NCBI RefSeq assembly: GCF_900292035.1
Contig: NZ_OMPO01000001.1
Coordinates: forward strand, 124,001-188,000
Reading direction: 5' to 3'
Source of the DNA: Blastococcus sp. Marseille-P5729
GTDB taxonomy: Bacteria; Actinomycetota; Actinomycetes; Mycobacteriales; Antricoccaceae
DNA length: 64,000 bases
This document shows, in pieces, positions 1-9,051 of the stretch. The translations under genes and the position numbers were made by a program. The notes below the pieces were generated by a model. It was not told the DNA's origin, did no database searches, and saw only the letters and a list, made by a program, of their open reading frames with translations. Positions within the stretch are counted from its first letter, which is position 1, and each line of letters starts with the position of its first letter.

Positions 1-1623
1 GGGCGACTGCAGAACGCTGCGGATGACCTCGTAGAAGCCGTTGCTCGTCACCGACGGACAGACGAACTCCACGCCCGCGTGGTCCTGTCCGGGCAGTGGT
101 GGCGGCAGCTGCGGCACGGGGACCGGATTGGCGATCATCGGCGGGACCGGAGCGCTGCTCGCGGCCGGCGCCGGCTGCTTCTGCGGTGCGCGGGGCGTCG
201 GGGTGCTGAGCGCCGCATCCTCGGCAGCGGCGGGATAGTCGCGCACGACGCGAGTGGTCTCCTCGGGCACATTGGCGATGAGGTCCTCGACCCAACTCGA
301 GTGGATGTCACCCGTGAGCACGACGGTGTCTCCGGCGGTGGCCGGGCGGGTCGCCATGTGCGTGAGCAGGCTCATCTGATCCGCCCGGTAGCCGTCCCAG
401 GCATCCGCGTTCACCGCGATCGAGCCCTGGATGCCTCCCGCGTACTGGCCGGGCCACGCGATGGGCGCCACCATCACCTGGTTGCCGATCAGGTGCCAGC
501 GACGCGGCTGGTCCAGTCCGTCCTGCAGCCACGTCATCTGCTCGGGCTCCATGATCTGCCGGTCGGGATCGTAGAGCGCCTCGTTGGTGCTGGGATCCCC
601 GATGATGACGAACTCGCCGAGCTGCTCGGATCGGTTCTGTCGGGTCTCGATGACCGAGAGGTCTGCGAGGTCACCGTAGGTGAACCGCCGGAAGAACTTG
701 ACTCCTTGGTGCGGGGTGCCGTTGGAGATCCGGATCGGCAGCCACTCGACATATGCCTGGAAGGCCGCGGCCTTGCGCGTCTGGTAGTCGCCCTCGCTCG
801 CGTCGTGGTTCTCGGCGCCGTCCGCCCACGCGTTGTTGGTGACCTCATGGTCGTCGAAGATGGTGATGAACGGGTGCCGCCGGTGCGCCTCGCGAGCATC
901 GGGATCCGCGTGGTACTGGGCAAGACGCAGTCGGTAGTCCGCGAGACTCACCGTCTCGTGCGCCGGCTCGTGAGCGCGGACGTCGGCCAGCTCGGACGGC
1001 CCGCTGTAGTCGTCGACGCCGTACTCGTAGAAGTAGTCGCCGAGGTGTAGAACGAAGTCGAGGTCGTCCCGCTCGGCGATCGCCCGGTAGGTGCCGAAGT
1101 AGCCGTGCGGATAGTTCGAGCAGGACACCTGGGCCAGGCGCAGCGCATGGGTCTGGCCCGCCTCGTCCGGTGCCGTACGGGTCTGTCCGACCTCGCTGGT
1201 CTCGCCGTCCGTCGTGGAGAAGGAGTAGTAGTACCTCGTGTACGGGCTCAGCCCGGTCACGTCTACCTTCACGGTGTGGTCCTGGGCGGCGGACGTCGTG
1301 ACCTCGCCGCTGGCGATGGGCGTCGCGCAGGTGGGGTCGGCCGCGACGACCCAGCGAATCACGGCCGGGTCGCCGAGGCCCGATCCCGGGATCGCCGGAG
1401 CGCCGTCGACCACCGGCGTGAAGCGGGTCCAGATGATCACCGAGGTTGCGGTCGGATCGCCCGAGGCGACGCCGTAGCCGAAGGAGCCGTCAGCGGCCGG
1501 CGCGGCCGCCGCCTCGCGGTCCACCGACCATGCCCAGGGGATCGCGCTGCCGAGAGCGCCGATCGCCCCGGCCTGCAGCAGCCGTCGCCTGCTGAATCCC
1601 TGACGATTGATGCCAGTCGTCAT
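1..1623 (-). CDS. phoD: PhoD-family secreted alkaline phosphatase (3' end outside window)
   Basis: Secreted phosphatase expected to release phosphate from organic esters outside the membrane. The 541 visible codons start with a twin-arginine signal (SRRRLLQAG, residues 11-19), so folded export by Tat is likely. The PhoD N-terminal domain follows (GVASGDPTATS from residue 51), then the metallophosphatase core: SCSNYPHGYFGTY, LHLGDYFYEYG, IFDDHEVTNN and, near residue 435, LTGDIHSSW, which carry the known metal ligands. The C-terminus lies beyond base 1, so the gene is partial. The ATG at 1623 is chosen because it puts the RR motif at normal distance. A second, unrelated phosphatase diverges from the same intergenic region, which holds a candidate PHO box. 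Confidence 0.93.
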   Translation of the reverse strand, partial: MTTGINRQGFSRRRLLQAGAIGALGSAIPWAWSVDREAAAAPAADGSFGYGVASGDPTATSVIIWTRFTPVVDGAPAIPGSGLGDPAVIRWVVAADPTCATPIASGEVTTSAAQDHTVKVDVTGLSPYTRYYYSFSTTDGETSEVGQTRTAPDEAGQTHALRLAQVSCSNYPHGYFGTYRAIAERDDLDFVLHLGDYFYEYGVDDYSGPSELADVRAHEPAHETVSLADYRLRLAQYHADPDAREAHRRHPFITIFDDHEVTNNAWADGAENHDASEGDYQTRKAAAFQAYVEWLPIRISNGTPHQGVKFFRRFTYGDLADLSVIETRQNRSEQLGEFVIIGDPSTNEALYDPDRQIMEPEQMTWLQDGLDQPRRWHLIGNQVMVAPIAWPGQYAGGIQGSIAVNADAWDGYRADQMSLLTHMATRPATAGDTVVLTGDIHSSWVEDLIANVPEETTRVVRDYPAAAEDAALSTPTPRAPQKQPAPAASSAPVPPMIANPVPVPQLPPPLPGQDHAGVEFVCPSVTSNGFYEVIRSVLQSP

Positions 1624-1770
1624 CCAATGCTCCCAACGCATCTCGCGCGGTCGTCCTGCACAGGGCTAGGCGCCGACGCTAGCCGGGGAGGGGCAGCCTG
1701 TGGTGACCGATAGGTGGCCTGCCGCTGAACACTTGCCCACCCGGGCGGGGCCAGCCGCGGGCCGCCGGTA

Positions 1771-1803
1771 GGTTCGCTCGAACTTCACTCCGAGGTCACA
1801 CCG
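1771..1803 (+). promoter_or_regulatory. Candidate PHO box (three 11-bp direct repeats)
   Basis: Three consecutive 11-mers, GGTTCGCTCGA, ACTTCACTCCG and AGGTCACACCG, resemble the 11-nt direct-repeat units bound by PhoP in streptomycetes (core GTTCACC). A -10-like TAACGT at 1821-1826 follows the last repeat by 17 bases, so the box would overlap the -35 of the phosphatase gene at 1860. Matches to the core are imperfect. Confidence 0.45.
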
Positions 1804-1859
1804 TGCTCGCCGTGGGCCCATAACGTAACCGCGATCCCACCGCCCCGGAAGGTCCCACC

Positions 1860-3671
1860 ATGTCTCGGTACAGCAAAGCCATTGCCACGGCAGCCGCCGG
1901 GGCCCTCATCGCGCTGAGTGCAGCGATTCCGGCGTCCGCAGCAGCACCGGCGACCGGAGACATCCAGGCCGTCTCGCTGCACGTCGGCGAGGACGAGACC
2001 CAGCGCAACCTTGCCTGGTTCTCCGACTCGCCCGCGCCGGAGGTCGTGATGCTCGCGCCCACGTCGCAGATGGAGGGCGATGAGTTCCCCGCTGACGCGC
2101 GGGTCATCCAGGAGGTGGAGAGCGGCCCGGTGGTCTCCAAGCTCGGCTACTTCTATCACCACGCGACGATCGACGCTCTGGCGCCGGACACCGAGTACAC
2201 CTACCAGCTGGGCAACGAGCAGGGGTGGTCGCAGAACTACACCTTCCGGACCGGCGCCGGATCCGGGGACTTCGACTTCATCTTCGTAGGCGACCCGCAG
2301 ATGGGGACCTCGGGGGACCTGGTGACCGAGACGGCGCAATGGCAGACCACCCTCGACAGCGCCTGGGCGATGTACCCCGATGCGCAGCTGCTGCTGTCAG
2401 CAGGCGATCAGGTCGACCGCGTGGTGTTCGCCTCCGACGATGAGTACACGGCTTTCAAGGCACCGGAGCAACTTACCCAGTACCCACTCGCCACGACGCT
2501 CGGCAACCACGACGTCATCCAGCTGGCGTACGGCGACCACTTCTACCTTCCGGGCCACGACGGCTCGTCCGGTTTCCTCGGTGGCCACTACCACTACACC
2601 TACAACGACGTGCTGTTCGTCCACCTGAACGCCAACGACCTCCGGCATCAGACGCTCGTCGACTACACGGCACAGACGATGGCCGAACACCCGGCGCAGT
2701 GGGCCGTCGTGACCTTCCACCACTCGATCTACTCCGTCGCGCCGCATGCGACCGACCCGGACGCCGAGGGCTTCGGCACGATCGAGGGACGACGGGATGT
2801 GCTGTCGAAGGGCATGAGCGAGCTCGGTGTCGACCTCGTCCTGCAGGGGCACGACCACTACTACACGCGCACGCCGCTGATGAACCGCGGGGTGCCGGTG
2901 AACGGCCCGGACGAGGACGTGACCAGCGGCCCAGACTTCCTGGCGCCGAAGGCCGGCGACGTCCTGTACATCACGGGCAACTCGGCCAGCGGCTCGAAGT
3001 ACTACGGCCGCAACGACGACCTGCCGATGCCGGCGCCTTGGAGCGAGGTCGAGAACCAGGAGAAGGTAGCAAACTTCTCACGCGTCCGGGTGACGCAGTG
3101 CGCCTTGACCGTGTCGACCTATCGCAGCAACGACCGCACGCTGGTCGACGAGGTGGAGCTCAGCGGTGACACTATCTCTCCCGAGCTGTCCGGCACCGAC
3201 CCAGTCACGATCACCGAGGGCGACCAGCTCGACCCGATGGCGGGCGTCTCGGCGGCCGACGACTGCGGGCCGGCGACCGTCGCGGTGGACGGAGTCGTGG
3301 ACACCGCGACGCCCGGGCAGTACTTGCTGACCTACACGGCCACCGACCGATCGGGCAACGCGGTGAACGCCGAGCGACTCGTCACCGTGCTGGCGCAGGA
3401 AACCACCTCGCCGCAGCCGTCGGCACCGGCCAGCCCGACGGACTCGCCTTCGTCAGAGGCACCTGGCCCCACGCCCGGGTCGTCGGCCGCACCAGCACCC
3501 GGGACCTGGGCGCCGCAGGCGGCGACCTCGGTGACGGCGGCTGGCAAGGGGGATCCGCGATCGAAGGAACCCCTCGCCGTCACCGGATCCCCCCTCAGCG
3601 CGCTCGGCATCTTCGCCCTGGCGGCGATCGCCGGCGGCTCGGTGCTGGTGCTGCGCAACCGCAGATCCTGA
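1860..3671 (+). CDS. Secreted purple-acid-type metallophosphatase with LAVTG cell-wall sorting signal
   Basis: Exported phosphatase of 603 aa. Residues 1-28 are a Sec signal peptide ending at an ASAAAP-type site. A fibronectin-like domain follows (about 35-125), then a calcineurin-like phosphoesterase with all signature blocks: FVGDPQMG, LLSAGDQVD, TLGNHD, FHHSIYS and QGHDHYYTR. Residues about 430-510 form a bacterial Ig-like (DUF5011-type) domain. A Pro/Ser/Ala-rich linker leads to LAVTG, a hydrophobic stretch and the basic tail RNRRS. LAXTG is the motif recognised by class E sortases, so wall anchoring is inferred. The substrate is unknown; phosphomonoesters are likely from the family and the PhoD neighbour. 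Confidence 0.88.
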   Translation: MSRYSKAIATAAAGALIALSAAIPASAAAPATGDIQAVSLHVGEDETQRNLAWFSDSPAPEVVMLAPTSQMEGDEFPADARVIQEVESGPVVSKLGYFYHHATIDALAPDTEYTYQLGNEQGWSQNYTFRTGAGSGDFDFIFVGDPQMGTSGDLVTETAQWQTTLDSAWAMYPDAQLLLSAGDQVDRVVFASDDEYTAFKAPEQLTQYPLATTLGNHDVIQLAYGDHFYLPGHDGSSGFLGGHYHYTYNDVLFVHLNANDLRHQTLVDYTAQTMAEHPAQWAVVTFHHSIYSVAPHATDPDAEGFGTIEGRRDVLSKGMSELGVDLVLQGHDHYYTRTPLMNRGVPVNGPDEDVTSGPDFLAPKAGDVLYITGNSASGSKYYGRNDDLPMPAPWSEVENQEKVANFSRVRVTQCALTVSTYRSNDRTLVDEVELSGDTISPELSGTDPVTITEGDQLDPMAGVSAADDCGPATVAVDGVVDTATPGQYLLTYTATDRSGNAVNAERLVTVLAQETTSPQPSAPASPTDSPSSEAPGPTPGSSAAPAPGTWAPQAATSVTAAGKGDPRSKEPLAVTGSPLSALGIFALAAIAGGSVLVLRNRRS

Positions 3672-3714
3672 GGCGGCACCGGCGGACGGCGTCCCGGGCC
3701 GGTCGCCCGGCAAC

Positions 3715-3720
3715 TAGGAT
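3715..3720 (+). promoter_or_regulatory. -10 element TAGGAT, probably leaderless promoter
   Basis: TAGGAT lies 6 bases before the ATG at 3727 and there is no Shine-Dalgarno sequence. Transcription would start at or beside the start codon. Confidence 0.45.
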
Positions 3721-3726
3721 CCAGGA

Positions 3727-4515
3727 ATGATCAGCCGACAGCTCACCGCCTTCAACACCGCCACCGAGTCGACGAACAAGATCCACGACGACGAGACCGC
3801 GCGACGATTCGGATTCACCGGCGGCCTCGTGCCCGGCGTGGAGGTGCACGGCTATCTCTCCTGGGGCCCGGTGCGCACCTGGGGCGAGCAGTGGCTCACG
3901 CGCGGCACGATGACCTCCCGGTACAGCCGCCCGACCTACGACGGCAGCCAGGTGACGGTCACCTTCGACGAGCGCACGGGGGAGGCGACCGTCGGAGACG
4001 GAGAGCAGGTAGACGCGATCGCCACAGCCGCGCTGCCTGGCCTGTCCAAGGTCGCGCCGGCGATCTCCGACTACCCCCACCTGCCGGTGCCCGCGGATCC
4101 GCCGCCGGCATCGCCGCATTCGTTGTCGACCGGGCACCATCTGGGCAGCGCGGACCTCGTGTTCCCGGACGAGAAGGCCGAGCGCTATCTGGACGACGTC
4201 CGGGAGGAGCTGGCGATCTACCGCGAGCTCGAGGTGGCGCACCCGGGATGGGTTCTGGGGCTGGCGAACCAGCTGCTGATGACGAATGTCGTCCTCGGCC
4301 CGTGGATACATGTGGGCAGCACCGTCACGAACTTCGCCCCGATCCGCCGCGGGCAGCAGGTGAGCTGCCGCGGCTCGGTGACGGACCAGTACGAGAAGTC
4401 CGGCCACCGCTTCGTCGAGCTCGACGTCGCCGTCTTCGCCGACGAGGCCGCCGCCGCCCATATCCAGCACGTCGCAATCTACGAGCCACGGCAGGTCCGG
4501 CAGCACCTCGGGTGA
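3727..4515 (+). CDS. MaoC-like hot-dog-fold protein (putative acyl-CoA dehydratase)
   Basis: Protein of 262 aa that looks like a two-hot-dog MaoC-type protein. The N-terminal half has FTGGLVPGVEVHGYL (about residues 33-47), a layout typical of MaoC-like proteins. The C-terminal half has VGSTVTNFAPIRRGQQV, common in hot-dog proteins acting on acyl-CoA. I do not see the classical hydratase-2 D-x4-H motif, so dehydratase activity is not certain and a thioesterase-like or non-catalytic role is possible. No operon partner is obvious: the upstream phosphatase ends 55 bases earlier and the next gene has its own promoter-like box. Confidence 0.65.
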   Translation: MISRQLTAFNTATESTNKIHDDETARRFGFTGGLVPGVEVHGYLSWGPVRTWGEQWLTRGTMTSRYSRPTYDGSQVTVTFDERTGEATVGDGEQVDAIATAALPGLSKVAPAISDYPHLPVPADPPPASPHSLSTGHHLGSADLVFPDEKAERYLDDVREELAIYRELEVAHPGWVLGLANQLLMTNVVLGPWIHVGSTVTNFAPIRRGQQVSCRGSVTDQYEKSGHRFVELDVAVFADEAAAAHIQHVAIYEPRQVRQHLG

Positions 4516-4601
4516 TCGGTCCCGCGCCGCGCCAATGACGCACCGCCGTGGGCTCTCGGCGACACGTCGGGGGTGGCCTGGACCGGAGACGAGGGTCACA
4601 A

Positions 4602-4607
4602 TAGGCT
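4602..4607 (+). promoter_or_regulatory. -10 element TAGGCT, probably leaderless promoter
   Basis: TAGGCT ends 6 bases before the ATG at 4614, with no Shine-Dalgarno sequence. It would drive the molybdenum hydroxylase, cytosine deaminase and permease genes. Confidence 0.45.
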
Positions 4608-4613
4608 CTACTC

Positions 4614-6980
4614 ATGGCTGGTTCGATTCTTGGCAATGAGGTCCGTCGGCTCGAGGATCCGGAGATCCTCCTCGGCAAAGGCATCTACGTAGGTGACATC
4701 ACGCCCGAGGGAATGGCGTACGTCGCATTCACCCGCTCGACCGTTCCCCACGGAACGATCACCTCAATCGACACCACCGAGGCCGAAGGCATGCCCGGTG
4801 TCTTGAAGGTCTACACGGCCGAGAATCTCGGGGTGAAGCCCTTTCAGCTGATCTTCCCGGTCGACGACGCGCTGGCTCGCCCGCCGCTCGCCGACGGGCG
4901 AGTGAAGTTCGTCGGCGAGCCGGTCGCGGCGGTTGTCGCGCAGACGCCGGGGGAGGCGGGGGGCGCCGCCGAGACAAACTTCGCCGATATCGAGCCGGTG
5001 CCGGCCGTCACGGGCATCGAGGCGGCCACGTCAGAGGACGCGCCCGTGATCCTCGAGGCGCTCGGCAAGAACGTCGTGACCGGCTTCCATGACCCGACCG
5101 ATCCGCTCGACGACGCAGACGTCGTCGTCAAGGCGAGGCTGTCCAACCAGCGCGTCGCAGCTGCGCCGATGGAGGCGCAGGGCACGCTCGCCGTGCCGCC
5201 GCGCGACGGTGAGCCGTTGACCGTCTACGCCAGCTCCCAGGGCGTCCACTACATCAAGAGCATGATCAAGGGCGCCTTCGGGCTCGAGGACGACCAGGTG
5301 CGGGTGGTCGGCCCATTAGTCGGTGGCGCGTTCGGGGCCAAGTTCAGCCTGCCGCACGAGGGTGCGGTGGCGATCAAGGCGGCGATGGACCTGGACCGTC
5401 CGGTGCAGTGGATCGAGACCCGCTCGGAGAACTTCACTGGGATGCCGCACGGCCGGGCCCAGGTGCAGTGGGTCGAGATGGGCTTCAAGAAGGACGGTTC
5501 GGTGACCGGCCTGCGCTGCCACGTGCTTGGCGACGGTGGGGCATACGGCGGATTCGGCGGGGGGCTGTTCGGCTCGACCAAGATGATGTCGCAAGGCGTC
5601 TACAACATCCCGAAGATCGCCTTCTCGGCTGCCTTCGTGCTCACGAACACCACGCAGACCGGCGCCTACCGCGGAGCCGGCCGACCCGAGGCGACCGCGC
5701 TGCTCGAGCGGCTGATGGACATGGGCGCAGCGGAGCTCGGGATCGATGCCGCCGAGATCCGGCGCAAGAACTTCATGGAGCCCTTCGACCAGCCGCTGAT
5801 GACGATCGTGGGCGCGCCGTACGACTCGGGCAACTACGCGCTTCCGCTCGACGTCGCCCTGAAGGAGTCGGGCTACGACCGGCTGCGCCAGGAGCAGAAG
5901 GAGCGACGCGACCGCGGTGACCGGGTCCAGCTCGGCATCGGCGTCAGTGCGTACGTCGAGGTGACCGCCGGTCTCGGCCCGTCGGAGTGGGGCAGCGTCA
6001 CCATCGAGGACGACGGCAGCGCCACGATGCGCGTCGGCAGCAGCGCGCACGGCCAGGGGCACCGCACCGCCTTCGCGACGCTGGTGTCCGACCAGCTCGG
6101 CATCCCGATCGAGAGGATCACGCTGATCGACAACGACACCAACGAGGTCGAGAGCGGCTGGGGCACCGGCGGATCACGATCGCTGCAGGTCGCCGGAAAC
6201 GCGGTCCGCAACGCCGCCGTAGAGGTCCTCGCGCGGGCGAAGTCGCTCGCCGCGGACCAGTTGGAGGCGAGCGCCGACGACATCGTGGTGATGGACGACG
6301 GCGGACTCGGCGTGGCCGGTGTGCCCGGCAAGACGGTCGCGTGGGCCGAGCTGGCAGCGCTCGCCAAGGCCGATGGCGGCGAGCCGCTGCAGTACGCCGG
6401 GGTCTGGGACGGCCCCGGTCCGTCCTTCCCGTTCGGTGCTCACGTCTCGGTGGTCGAGGTCGACCTAGATACCGGCCGCGTGACGCCGCGCGAGCACTAC
6501 GCCGTCGACGACTGTGGCCGCATCCTCAACCCGATGCTGGTGCGCGGACAGCAGCACGGAGGCATCGCGCAAGGCCTGGCCCAGTCGCTGTTCGAGGAGG
6601 TGCTGTACGACGAGGACGGCAACCCGATCACCATGGCGCTGGCCGACTACGGCGTCCCCTCCGCTGCCGACCTGTGTACGTTCACGGCGCTGAACACCGA
6701 GACTCCCGCACCGGGCAACCCGATCGGCGCCAAGGGCATCGGCGAGTCCGGGACCATCGGCGCCACGCCGGCGGTGCACTCCGCGGTCATCGACGCGGTC
6801 GCGCATCTCGGCATCCGGCACATCGACATGCCGTGCACGCCCGAGAAGGTGTGGCGCGCGGTGAGGGACGCCGAGCAGGGCACGCATGCGGACATCTGGA
6901 GCGATCCGCCGTCCTTCTTCGCCAGCCTCCCCGAGCAGAAGGCCACCGACCCAGGCGGCGACGAAGGCGTTCAGGCGTAG
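4614..6980 (+). CDS. Xanthine dehydrogenase/CoxL-family molybdopterin subunit (orphan, form II-like)
   Basis: Large molybdenum-cofactor subunit of the xanthine dehydrogenase / CO dehydrogenase family, 788 aa, near the usual length. The N-terminal a/b-hammerhead domain (about 1-130) is followed by cofactor-binding segments VGGAFGAKF and AHGQGHRTAF, and by GIGESG near the C-terminus with the catalytic glutamate. The active-site loop reads AYRGAGR, as in form II CoxL proteins, not the AYRCSFR of true CO dehydrogenases, so CO oxidation is unlikely. The iron-sulfur and FAD subunits normally encoded beside such genes are absent here. The next two genes handle cytosine, which suggests an N-heterocycle as substrate, but that is inference from context only. 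Confidence 0.88.
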   Translation: MAGSILGNEVRRLEDPEILLGKGIYVGDITPEGMAYVAFTRSTVPHGTITSIDTTEAEGMPGVLKVYTAENLGVKPFQLIFPVDDALARPPLADGRVKFVGEPVAAVVAQTPGEAGGAAETNFADIEPVPAVTGIEAATSEDAPVILEALGKNVVTGFHDPTDPLDDADVVVKARLSNQRVAAAPMEAQGTLAVPPRDGEPLTVYASSQGVHYIKSMIKGAFGLEDDQVRVVGPLVGGAFGAKFSLPHEGAVAIKAAMDLDRPVQWIETRSENFTGMPHGRAQVQWVEMGFKKDGSVTGLRCHVLGDGGAYGGFGGGLFGSTKMMSQGVYNIPKIAFSAAFVLTNTTQTGAYRGAGRPEATALLERLMDMGAAELGIDAAEIRRKNFMEPFDQPLMTIVGAPYDSGNYALPLDVALKESGYDRLRQEQKERRDRGDRVQLGIGVSAYVEVTAGLGPSEWGSVTIEDDGSATMRVGSSAHGQGHRTAFATLVSDQLGIPIERITLIDNDTNEVESGWGTGGSRSLQVAGNAVRNAAVEVLARAKSLAADQLEASADDIVVMDDGGLGVAGVPGKTVAWAELAALAKADGGEPLQYAGVWDGPGPSFPFGAHVSVVEVDLDTGRVTPREHYAVDDCGRILNPMLVRGQQHGGIAQGLAQSLFEEVLYDEDGNPITMALADYGVPSAADLCTFTALNTETPAPGNPIGAKGIGESGTIGATPAVHSAVIDAVAHLGIRHIDMPCTPEKVWRAVRDAEQGTHADIWSDPPSFFASLPEQKATDPGGDEGVQA

Positions 6981-6999
6981 GGCTACCGGAGGACGTCTC

Positions 7000-7473
7000 A
7001 TGACCAACGATGCAGACCGCACGTTCCTGAACCTGGCGATCGAGCAGGCCCGGATCGGCTGGGACGAGGGCGGCATACCGATCGGCGCTGCCCTGGTGCG
7101 CGGCGACGAGGTGCTGGCGGTGGGCCGCAACCGCCGCGTGCAGAAGGGCAGCGCGATCCTGCACGGTGAGACCGACGCCATCGAGAACGCCGGGAGGCTT
7201 CCGGCGAAGGTATATCGCGACTCGACCGTCTATACGACCCTGTCGCCGTGTCTGATGTGCGCTGGGACCATCCTCATGTACGAGATTCCCCGCGTCGTGA
7301 TCGGCGAGAACCGGACCTTCGAGCAGTCCGAGGAGTTGCTTCGCAGCTACGGTGTGAAGATCGACGTCGTCGACGACCAGGAGTGCCTCGAGCTGATGAA
7401 CCGGATGATCGCGGAGAAGCCCCAGCTGTGGAGCGAGGACATCGGCGTCGACGAGTCCGAGCTGACGAGCTGA
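7000..7473 (+). CDS. Cytosine deaminase, yeast FCY1-type
   Basis: Zinc-dependent deaminase of 157 aa, expected to convert cytosine to uracil and ammonia. It carries the cytidine-deaminase-fold motifs HGE (zinc His and catalytic Glu) and SPCLMCAG (two zinc Cys). It resembles yeast Fcy1 (158 aa) from memory along its length: QKGSAxLHGE, ENxGRL, KVYxDxTxYTTLSPC, IPRxVxGEN, VVDD and the tail PQxWxEDIG all match. The common bacterial CodA is an unrelated amidohydrolase of over 400 aa. GGAGG at 6988-6992 fixes the ATG start. The gene lies 19 bases after the molybdenum hydroxylase and is followed by a cytosine/purine permease, so a salvage operon is likely. Confidence 0.87.
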   Translation: MTNDADRTFLNLAIEQARIGWDEGGIPIGAALVRGDEVLAVGRNRRVQKGSAILHGETDAIENAGRLPAKVYRDSTVYTTLSPCLMCAGTILMYEIPRVVIGENRTFEQSEELLRSYGVKIDVVDDQECLELMNRMIAEKPQLWSEDIGVDESELTS

Positions 7474-7556
7474 GATGGGCCGAAGGATCGACGACGGCGC
7501 GCGAGTCGCCGGCGGAGGGCTCTGAGATCCCGCGTACCGCCGACGAGGCCGCCGCC

Positions 7557-8822
7557 GTGGATGCCGACTATCCGCTGACCCCGGTTCCGCGGGACGCCCG
7601 CAAGAGCTTCTTCTCGATCATGGTCGTGCTGCTCGGGTTCACGATCTTCACCCCGACGATGATCGCCGGCGCCGGGATCGGCGTCGCCTTCCGCTTCGGC
7701 GACTTCCTGCTAGTCCTGCTCGCTGGATCGCTGATCCTCGGAGCGTACGTGTGCGCGATCGGCCTGCTGGGTCAACGCAGCGGCCTCACCACGGTCGTGA
7801 TGAGTCGCTACACGCTCGGATACGGCGGTTTCCAGCTTGCCTCGATCCTGCTCGGCGGCACCCAGATCGGGTGGTACGGCGTCGTCATCGGCACGATCGG
7901 CGACATGACCGCGCAGGCGTTCGGGTGGACCGGTTATGCCCCGCGGGCCGCCACGATGGTCGTGGTCAGCATCCTGATGGCTGCCACCGCCTACTACGGG
8001 TACCGCGGCATGTACTGGGTCTCGCTGATCTCGACCCCGCTCATCCTGATCCTGGCGTTCTGGATCATGTTCCGGGCGCTCGATCACGGCGGGTGGGGCG
8101 CGCTGTTCGACATCGAGCCGTCCACCACCATGACCTGGGCGGCCGCGATCACCGCGATCGTCGGCACCTTCGTATCGGCCGGCACCCAGGTGGCGAACTG
8201 GACCCGGTTCGCGCACCGGCCGAGCCACGCCGTCGGCGCGGCGGCCATCGGGTTCTTCATCGGCAACGGGCTGATGATCTTCTTCGGCGCCATCGGCGCC
8301 CTGACGTACGGCGAGGGTGACTTCACCCAGCTCCTGTACACCATGGGCCTGATCGGGTGGGGCCTGTTCTTCCTGTTCGGCAACCTCTGGAAGTCCAATG
8401 CCGACACCGCGTACGCGTTCGGGGTCGCGGGGGCAGAGCTGTTCAACAAGCCGTCCAAGTCGCCGTTCATCGTCGGCGGCGCCGTGATCGGCACGATCCT
8501 CGCGCTCACCGGAGTACAGAACCACATCATCGAGTACCTGGTCCTGCTGGGCGTGTTCATCCCACCGCTGGGCGGCGTCCTGCTCGGTGACTGGTTCGCG
8601 CGGTGGCGCCGGGGACGTCCACCGATCACGGCCATCACCCAGGCGTTGCGGTGGCAGGGCCTGCTGCCGTACGCCGTCGCGAGCGCGATCGCCTATGCCA
8701 CCAACGAGCTGCAGTGGGGGATCGCCCCCGTCAACGGCATCATCGTCGCCGCACTGCTCGCCTTCGCCCTCGCGCGAGTGGGCGATCCGGGCGTCCGCCC
8801 AGCGGCTGGGCAGCACGTCTGA
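7557..8822 (+). CDS. codB: NCS1-family cytosine/purine permease, CodB-like
   Basis: Integral membrane nucleobase:cation symporter of the NCS1 family, 421 aa from the GTG chosen here, close to E. coli CodB (about 419). The N-terminus DADYPLTPVPRDARKSF is the usual cytosolic lead-in, followed by about 12 hydrophobic segments. The start is uncertain: GTG 7557 has only a weak ribosome site, while a CTG at 7470 overlaps the deaminase stop in the 4-base manner common in this window and would add 29 residues. Position directly after a cytosine deaminase supports cytosine as substrate. Confidence 0.88.
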   Translation: MDADYPLTPVPRDARKSFFSIMVVLLGFTIFTPTMIAGAGIGVAFRFGDFLLVLLAGSLILGAYVCAIGLLGQRSGLTTVVMSRYTLGYGGFQLASILLGGTQIGWYGVVIGTIGDMTAQAFGWTGYAPRAATMVVVSILMAATAYYGYRGMYWVSLISTPLILILAFWIMFRALDHGGWGALFDIEPSTTMTWAAAITAIVGTFVSAGTQVANWTRFAHRPSHAVGAAAIGFFIGNGLMIFFGAIGALTYGEGDFTQLLYTMGLIGWGLFFLFGNLWKSNADTAYAFGVAGAELFNKPSKSPFIVGGAVIGTILALTGVQNHIIEYLVLLGVFIPPLGGVLLGDWFARWRRGRPPITAITQALRWQGLLPYAVASAIAYATNELQWGIAPVNGIIVAALLAFALARVGDPGVRPAAGQHV

Positions 8823-9051
8823 TCTCCCGCGACGCGAGGGCGCAAGCTGTGGTGCTGCGGACCATAGTGACGAAGGTCGCCCCGTCCACCAGCCAGGGCC
8901 GACGTCGTGCTCGCCGAGCTCGCCGACGCGGTCCGAGCCGCAGCAGCAGTCCGCAAGCGTGATGTCGACCACCAGCACTCAGTACGACGACCCCTATGGC
9001 CCGGCCACCTCGCCAACCTGCCCTCGGAGTACCTAGGGCTCCGGGGCAGTA

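Noticed and set aside
3680-3712. Short hairpin CCGGG/CCCGG between the phosphatase and the MaoC-like gene.
   Set aside because: Only 5 bp with a 7-base loop and no T-run; too weak to call a terminator.
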